From the NCBI GenBank assembly GCA_038373885.1, contig JAWZYV010000771.1:1116001-1180000 (forward strand): DNA of 64,000 bases. The letters run 5' to 3'. The notes under the pieces were generated by a model. That model was not told the origin of the DNA and ran no database searches. It saw only the letters and a list, made by a program, of their open reading frames with translations. This DNA comes from Cheiracanthium punctorium (taxonomy: Eukaryota; Arthropoda; Arachnida; Araneae; Cheiracanthiidae). Shown here piece by piece: positions 58,569-64,000 of the stretch. Each line of letters starts with the position of its first letter. The stretch's first letter is position 1. Made by a program: the position numbers and the translations under genes.

Positions 58569-59974
58569 CCCAGACAGCACATAAGCTTAAATCAAGTTTG
58601 ACATTTCTTTGAATTTGACGCATTAATGCAAGCTTGACAGTTCAACTCATTTTAAGCTGGCAGCAAGCTTGCAGGAGTCAAGTTGAACTGTCAAGTTTAA
58701 ATACAGCTTGATTTAAGCTTGAAAATTGATCCTCGCATGATTTTTCCATTTTAAAGGAGCGTTGATGGCGCCATCTGTGAAAGAGAATGGACATTAATTG
58801 TCTAGCGTCCTAATATTTGCTGAAAGTTCGTAAAAGATGTGTTTTATTTTATATTACCAGTGCCATATTAACGGCAGGGCAAACGGGGCAACTGCCCAGG
58901 GCCTACAGATTTTAGGGCCCAAAAATCTTACATCTTACACTTTTGTAATTTTAAAATAAAATTACAAAGGATAAAAAAAAAATCAGAAGTTAAATAATTT
59001 TTTTTAATTATAAAGTATGAACAATGAAAATAATTCAAATTTACATTTGTATAAATTAATTTTAACTTATTTTTAATTCTTCGAAATGCTCTATATCAAT
59101 ATAGCATACCAATATGTAGGAAAATAACCACATTTGTAAAGAGAATTTTTAGCGTTAAAAAATAGCAAAATTTTTCAATTATTTGTTATTATAAGAAATA
59201 TTTACAAAAATGACTAAAGTGTTTGTATACATGTTAGCAACTGTGATATAGCATTTCGAAGTAACGTTTAACTATCTGTTTCTTTCATTTCAGATTACTT
59301 AACACAAAATGTGTTAAGTAAACCCATTCTATATTTCCAAATATGGAAATTCTTCAAAATAAAATACAATTATACTACGAAATTGATTTCAAAATCAGTC
59401 GTTTGTCCCGATTTTGGCCAGCAGTATTGCTTCATGAGTGTTGCGGTACTGAAAGTTTTAAAACGTGTTTTTTTATTTTAATTTTGATTTTAATTTAATT
59501 CTGATGCATCCCATGGAAAAATAAAAGAAACAAATAACACATCGCCCACTTATCAATTTGGAGAGAAAACAGCGTGGTAAGTCACTTCAAACTTTAGTCA
59601 TAGCTGCACAGGGCTACGGTGGCGGAATGGATAGCGTGCTCGACTGGGAAGCCAAAGGGCCCGGGTTCTATCCCAGCGACGAACACTCGATGGAAACAGA
59701 TTAAATTAAATTGAAATTTCAGCGAAGAGGGGGAAAATGCGCGGAAAAATAAATTATGTGGGGCGCCTTAGCCAGCGGGCGCCCCGTGTATTTAAAAAAT
59801 TTTTTAAGCTTGAAATGTCAAGCTTAATGCAAGCTGGGCAAGTGTAAACTAGAACACTTGATTCCAGCTTGCATTAAGCTTACACGCTTGAAATTTTCAA
59901 GCTTAATTCAAGTTTATTGACTTGATAAATCAAGCTTGCTGCAAGTTTGAGGCAAGTTTGCTGTGCTGTCTGGG
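58569..59974. mobile_element. Foldback-type element with AAGCTTGA-rich arms
   Basis: Ends CCCAGACAGCAC and its exact inverse, 1406 bp apart. Both terminal 150-bp regions are packed with AAGCTTGA, CAAGCTTG and AAGTTTGA words in both orientations, giving strong internal hairpins. The centre holds a tRNA-like SINE head (about 59611-59690) and AT-rich sequence. The flanks share only GT, so the target duplication is uncertain. It interrupts a tRNA-derived SINE (58445-58568 continued at 59975). Confidence 0.7.
59605..59790 (+). repeat. tRNA-derived SINE inside foldback element
   Basis: GGTGGCGGAATGGATAGCGT (A-box region) and GGGTTCTATCCCAGCGACGA (B-box region) in tRNA spacing, followed by a body ending near GGGCGCCTTAGCCAGCGGGC. 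It is a different tRNA head from the one at 58445. Confidence 0.6.
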
Positions 59975-60049
59975 GTACATCCGTTGACTCTTCTGTGATT
60001 GAAAAAAAGTTAATTAAACAGGAAAAAATTCTTAAACGAATGTAAAACA

Positions 60050-61201
60050 TGTTCAGTACCTTTTCGAGTGATAGTCATAAAAATGGGTTCTAGGTATAGT
60101 AAAGTTAGCATGAAAACGCAAGGAAATCACTTATAGCTCTACCTGACGGCTAAGTTTTTCTCGAAAGCGGTACGAGACACAGGAAAAAAGTCAGCAACAA
60201 AGTTGTTCAGCATCATCGATTTTGTAAGAAAAGGTACCTTGTGCACATCATTGTATACAAAATTGGGCACAATAATGCTACGAATGGAAGACATAAAACG
60301 CACATTTTTATGGTCAAGTGTTCCCAAAATACCTCTTGTCTGACATTAGGTTCATTTACTTTTCATGCTCAGTGTTTTCAGTCAGCAAAATATATATCTG
60401 GGGCTCTATTCTACCACGTTCCTTTAAGTGACTGTCACGTTTGTTTAAGCGAGCGTGCGAATGCGTGACATCAAATTGACGTTTATCGCAACCTGCTAAC
60501 GTATGTTGGTATTCTGCAAGGTACGGTAGACCATGCTTCAGGTGTAGATTCTCGCTGCCGAATGTTTACTTCTAGCATAGGTTTCGGATTACGTCACAAA
60601 TCCGAACGTTAGCTTAAACGAACGTGGCAGAATAGACCCCTGGCCTCTGGTCTGCAATTCCCATTGCACATTATGCAATATAGTTGGTGGCAAGTTGGCG
60701 CAAGTATAAGAAAAACACTTTTACCCTTTGCATTTTACGTTTTCAGGCCTCTCAATTGGTCCTCGTTTTTTAAAATTCCTACCTCTATAAATAATAGAGT
60801 AAAATGTTCTGCTTCTTCAACAGTTGTTAAATGTTCTTTTAGATGTTAAGGTTTCGTCTATCAAACCATTAAAATACTAGGCTATATAAATAAAACTTTG
60901 ATGAAGGTAGGAATTTAAAAAAAAAGAGGACTAATTGAGAGGCCTGCGTTTTCTATTTTTATCCTCAATGCACGCAATGTGTCTTCTCGTACTAAGTCGA
61001 TGATGCTGAACTACTTTGTTATTGACCTTTTCCCGTACCTCGTGCCATTTTTGGGAGAAGAACGCTAACCCCATATTTAGCCGCCAGTTTTTCTGCCAGT
61101 CCGCAGTTTTCTTGCGTAGCGCATGCCAACTTTACTATATCTAGACCCCCAACATTAATGACTATAGCTCTTGTCTTATAACTATCAAAAACTTTAACCA
61201 T
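60050..61201. repeat. Nested degenerate inverted repeats
   Basis: An outer pair at about 60090-60230 and 60985-61150 (shared AAGTTGTTCAGCATCATCGA, inverted) surrounds the MITE at 60400-60640 and an inner pair at 60746-60786 and 60905-60945 (GGCCTCTCAATTGGTCCTC type). The minus-strand open frame 61019-61201 lies in the right outer arm; I do not recognise its product. Confidence 0.55.
60400..60640. mobile_element. MITE with GGGG-starting inverted ends
   Basis: Ends GGGGCTCTATTCTACCACG and inverted GGGGTCTATTCTGCCACG, with the inner pair ACGTTC.TTTAAG/CTTAAACGAACGT. 241 bp, noncoding. Target duplication not clear. The end sequence recalls PIF/Harbinger, but this is weak. Confidence 0.65.
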
Positions 61202-63060
61202 AAAAGTAAAATATATCTCATGTATGGTATAATATCTTTCATTTCGTTTTAAACGAAAAGATGAAAACTGAGGGTTTCACTGCACTGTTAGAACAAGAAG
61301 CTTGCAGGTATAATTATGAAGCGAAAATTAAACTTTTATATCAAAAATAAATATATTTTTAAATACATTTGAGTTATGTTTTAAAACTTTCGTTTTAAAA
61401 TATATTTCAAATTTGGTGTCTCAAAATAGATGTTACAGCGATTATCTTTTAAACCGTAAGTGATAGAACCATACTTTCAATGAGAAAAGTTGGTCAAATT
61501 AAGAGTAGCTTTCAGATATGGCATTTTTTTTTTTTACTAGGAGCTCGATACATATTAAAATACGAAATTCAATTTTTATGCGATCCCTCCTTTCCTATCA
61601 CTTATGTTTAGAAAAATGTTGCTCTTAGTCCAAGAAATTTAATTAAAAAATCTTGTATCTCTAGGTGAAATAGTTGCGAGATATTGCAATTTGGAAATTT
61701 TGATCGCCAAGCACTAAGGGGATGTCTCAAAAGTGAGAAAAATGTAATTACTTTTCAACTGACGTTAATTTATGTTAATAGTCAGACCCGTTTCAATAGA
61801 AGGGGAACCCGGGTTATTGTGAAACCGATAAATAATAGGATGTGTTAACTTTCGGGGTATGGGGGGGGTATGGTGTTATTATTAATTAATTATGATTGAT
61901 GATTAATGTATGAATAAAATATTGATCTATTAATTAATATGCGTCATTTATATTAATTAATCCCTTGCTCAATCGGGAACCCTCACTCAAAAAATTTTGA
62001 GAACTTCATTTAAATTGAAGCCTTCTGGGCGCAATTGCAGCTGCAAAAAATTTTATATGTGTCAAACTTCATTCAAGTGCTTTCGCTATAGCACTTTTTT
62101 TCTTTTCTTTTTTTTTCTGTTTGGGGGCCCACCCGTCTGCAGACAGTCGGACACCCTGGCCAGTCCGGGCCTGTTAATAGTCACTCGATAGACACAGTTG
62201 ATTCCTCAAGTCCTAATTTAGCTAGAATTTTCCTGTAAAGCATGTTTGGCAGTTTCTAGTGAAAGTTACCACACCATAGTAGGCTACACCATTATTTTGT
62301 CATTCTCTTTTACACTTTAAAATTACTTCTCTAGAGGCGTGATGTAAATAGTGGATGACCCCCCCCCCTCCCAAAAGAATAAATTAACGCTAATTTCATG
62401 AAGCAGTACCGATCATTTTAGCATTTTAGGTAGAACTGTACCTGTTAAGTTCAGACATTTCAACGCGTTTAATTGCTTTTCCCAACAATGGGATCTTTAT
62501 TTATCTTTTATCAACTCATAGTTGGTCCCCTAAAGTAAAGATTTTTCGCCTGAAAACTGAAGCTCAAACAGTAGGTAAAGTGGTGTAAGTCACCAGTTTC
62601 AAAATTAATCTTCTCGCCAGCTATTTCACTTAGAGACACAGGATTTTAAAATTAATTTTCTTAGACAAAGGGCAGCATTTTTCTAAATATAAGTGATAAG
62701 AAAGGAGGGACAGTATAAAAATTAAATTTCGTATTTTAATATGTATACAGCCCCCAGTAAAAAAAATGACGTATCTGAAATCTACTATTTATTTGACTAA
62801 CTTTTCTAATTGACAGCATGTTTCTATCACTTACGGTTTAAAATATAATCGCTGTAACATCTATTTTGAAACACCCGGTATATCTATTGATAAAACAAAT
62901 TATTTTCCAGACTGTAATATCGACTATCATCAATTTATAAGGGATATTTGCAAGAGAGATAATCACAAATGTAGGGTTTAGTTTCAGGGGAATGTTTTAG
63001 ATTATAGAAAAATCATTTTTTCATTTAAACGTATGTTCCAGAAATACTGTAACTTGAAAG
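61202..63060. other. Intron upstream of II S5 exon, repeats only
   Basis: Two segments are inverted relatives: about 61370-61620 and 62640-62880 share TAAAATA.GAAATT.AATTTTTAT- and CTTA.GGTTTAAAATATAATCGCTGT-type text in opposite orientation, so they may be the arms of a roughly 1.5-kb element. The exon for II S4 was not found in the remaining window. Confidence 0.45.
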
Positions 63061-63232
63061 CAATGGCGGAGCGGTTCCAGACTGAATTCTCGGAGGGGGG
63101 GCATTGAACTTTTTACATAGGTCTAACAATTGATCAAAATGCAAATTGAACGTGTGAAATCGTGAAGTACGCGAATCTAAAATTGTAAAACAAAATTTCG
63201 GAGGAGACCCCCCATGCCCACCCACCCCCCTC
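63061..63232 (-). repeat. hAT-type MITE (second copy, opposite strand)
   Basis: Reverse-orientation relative of 6589-6757: CAATGGCGGAGCGGTTCC on the left, and CAGTGAGGGGGGTGGGTGGG in reverse at the right. Noncoding. Confidence 0.6.
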
Positions 63233-63278
63233 ACTGCAGCCGCATTTGCATGAAAAGTAAAAATACCCCTTATGATCT

Positions 63279-64000
63279 ACAGGATGGTCAGAAAAGGAGT
63301 ATACATTTAAAAAAATTAATATTTCACGGAATAATGTAGGTAGAGAGGTAAAAATTGGCACACTTGCTTGGAATGACATACATGGGATTTTATTACACCT
63401 CAAAATAAGGAAAAGCTCCAAAAATGGCCAAAAGATGGCGCTGGACAACAGAATACCAGTGACGTCGCATGACAATTGTGCATAAAAGAGCTGTAATGAG
63501 AGAAGGGAGGGATTCAGTGCACCAGCCATAGTAGCATGTTGACGTTACCAAGAAAGGCACTGTTATTGATGCTGTACTATCAGAATGGGTAATCTGCTAC
63601 TAGTCTCACAACCCTATCGTCTAAGAAGGGTATTCGAACTTGTAAAAGTCCTATGACAGGTTCAGCTGTGAAGAGAAAGTTCGAAGACTCAGGGTGTTTA
63701 GATGACGTACCCTGTAACGGCTGACCGAGCACAAGTGTTAATGCTGATCAAGCAGTTCAGGAAGAAATGGAGATTGCTGTACAGTGCTGTTCAAAACATT
63801 ATCCCTCAACTACAGCTAATGTTGAGGAATGACGGTGGACATGTTGAGCATTTGTTCTGAAAAACATGTCTTTGCTTTGTCATAAATTTTTTTACACCAA
63901 TTATTACTTTTCTCATCACATGAAGCACCATCTGTCAGCAATTTTTTAAACTTTTTTTTTTGTGATTGCAATAAAACTCCATGCCATTCCAAGCTTGTGT
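63279..64000 (+). mobile_element. Start of a DNA transposon-like element, cut by window edge
   Basis: Begins TACAGGATGGTCAGAAAAGG, the usual look of a mariner-type end in arthropods. From about 63536 a broken frame reads roughly LPRKALLLMLYYQNG, then SKKGIRTCKSPMTGSAVKRK and FEDSGCLDDVPC. This resembles the N-terminal helix-turn-helix (DUF4817-type) seen in arthropod transposon proteins. Several stops; the right end is outside. Confidence 0.45.

Noticed and set aside
59611..59690. Functional tRNA gene
   Set aside because: The T-loop and anticodon arm are imperfect and it is embedded in a SINE-like body inside a foldback element.
61019..61201. 60-codon frame containing GLAEKLAAKYGVS
   Set aside because: It lies in the arm of a degenerate inverted repeat with stops in relatives; no family recognised, so not called as a gene.

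Overview
This window is eukaryotic genomic DNA from an AT-rich, transposon-dense animal genome. It carries one host gene that I can identify: the middle of an L-type (Cav1) voltage-gated calcium channel alpha-1 subunit, orthologous to arthropod Ca-alpha1D. The gene lies on the minus strand, and 13 exons spread over about 53 kb (58268 down to 5534). The spliced protein is closest, from memory, to the insect Ca-alpha1D sequence. Together with very long introns, low GC and abundant hAT, Tigger, Helitron and non-LTR copies, this suggests an arthropod, plausibly a chelicerate such as a spider. The species is an inference.

Layout in transcript order (right to left): exons for domain II S5 to pore (58058-58268), II pore with the selectivity Glu to S6 (57128-57248), II S6 end (50157-50233), the II-III loop (38348-38541, a 25-nt microexon at 37726-37750, 32489-32552, 28914-29082), III S1 (28678-28807), III S2 (28174-28233), III S2-S3 (27987-28093), III S4 (17136-17223), then two alternative exons for III S4-S5/S5 (9753-9860 and 5534-5641). 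All reading phases agree, giving 451 in-frame codons with one III S5 exon. The pair of 108-nt phase-0 exons is the most interesting host feature. They encode two versions of the same helix and differ at the Gln position that in vertebrate Cav1 channels contributes to dihydropyridine binding (Gln versus Asn).

The introns are a nested transposon landscape. Intron II/II-III holds an 8.75-kb hAT insertion with a perfect 8-bp target duplication. It is itself invaded by a solo LTR, a mariner-type element and a 4.8-kb non-LTR retrotransposon. The II-III loop intron upstream of 32552 holds a 3.4-kb hAT. The III S3-S4 intron holds a Tigger with a broken transposase, a retroposon with a 15-bp duplication, a tRNA-like sequence split by a hAT that is split by another hAT, and a chimeric Helitron. 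That Helitron carries eight same-strand copies of a 15-bp motif matching the CTCF consensus. The III S4-S5 intron holds two related hAT elements, one with a Tigger-type MITE inside. The right end beyond 58268 is intron with tRNA-derived SINE sequence, a 1.4-kb foldback element and several inverted-repeat elements.

I found no CRISPR array, intact tRNA or rRNA gene, promoter or prokaryotic feature. All boundaries were read by eye from splice consensus, reading phase, terminal repeats and target duplications, with no database search.
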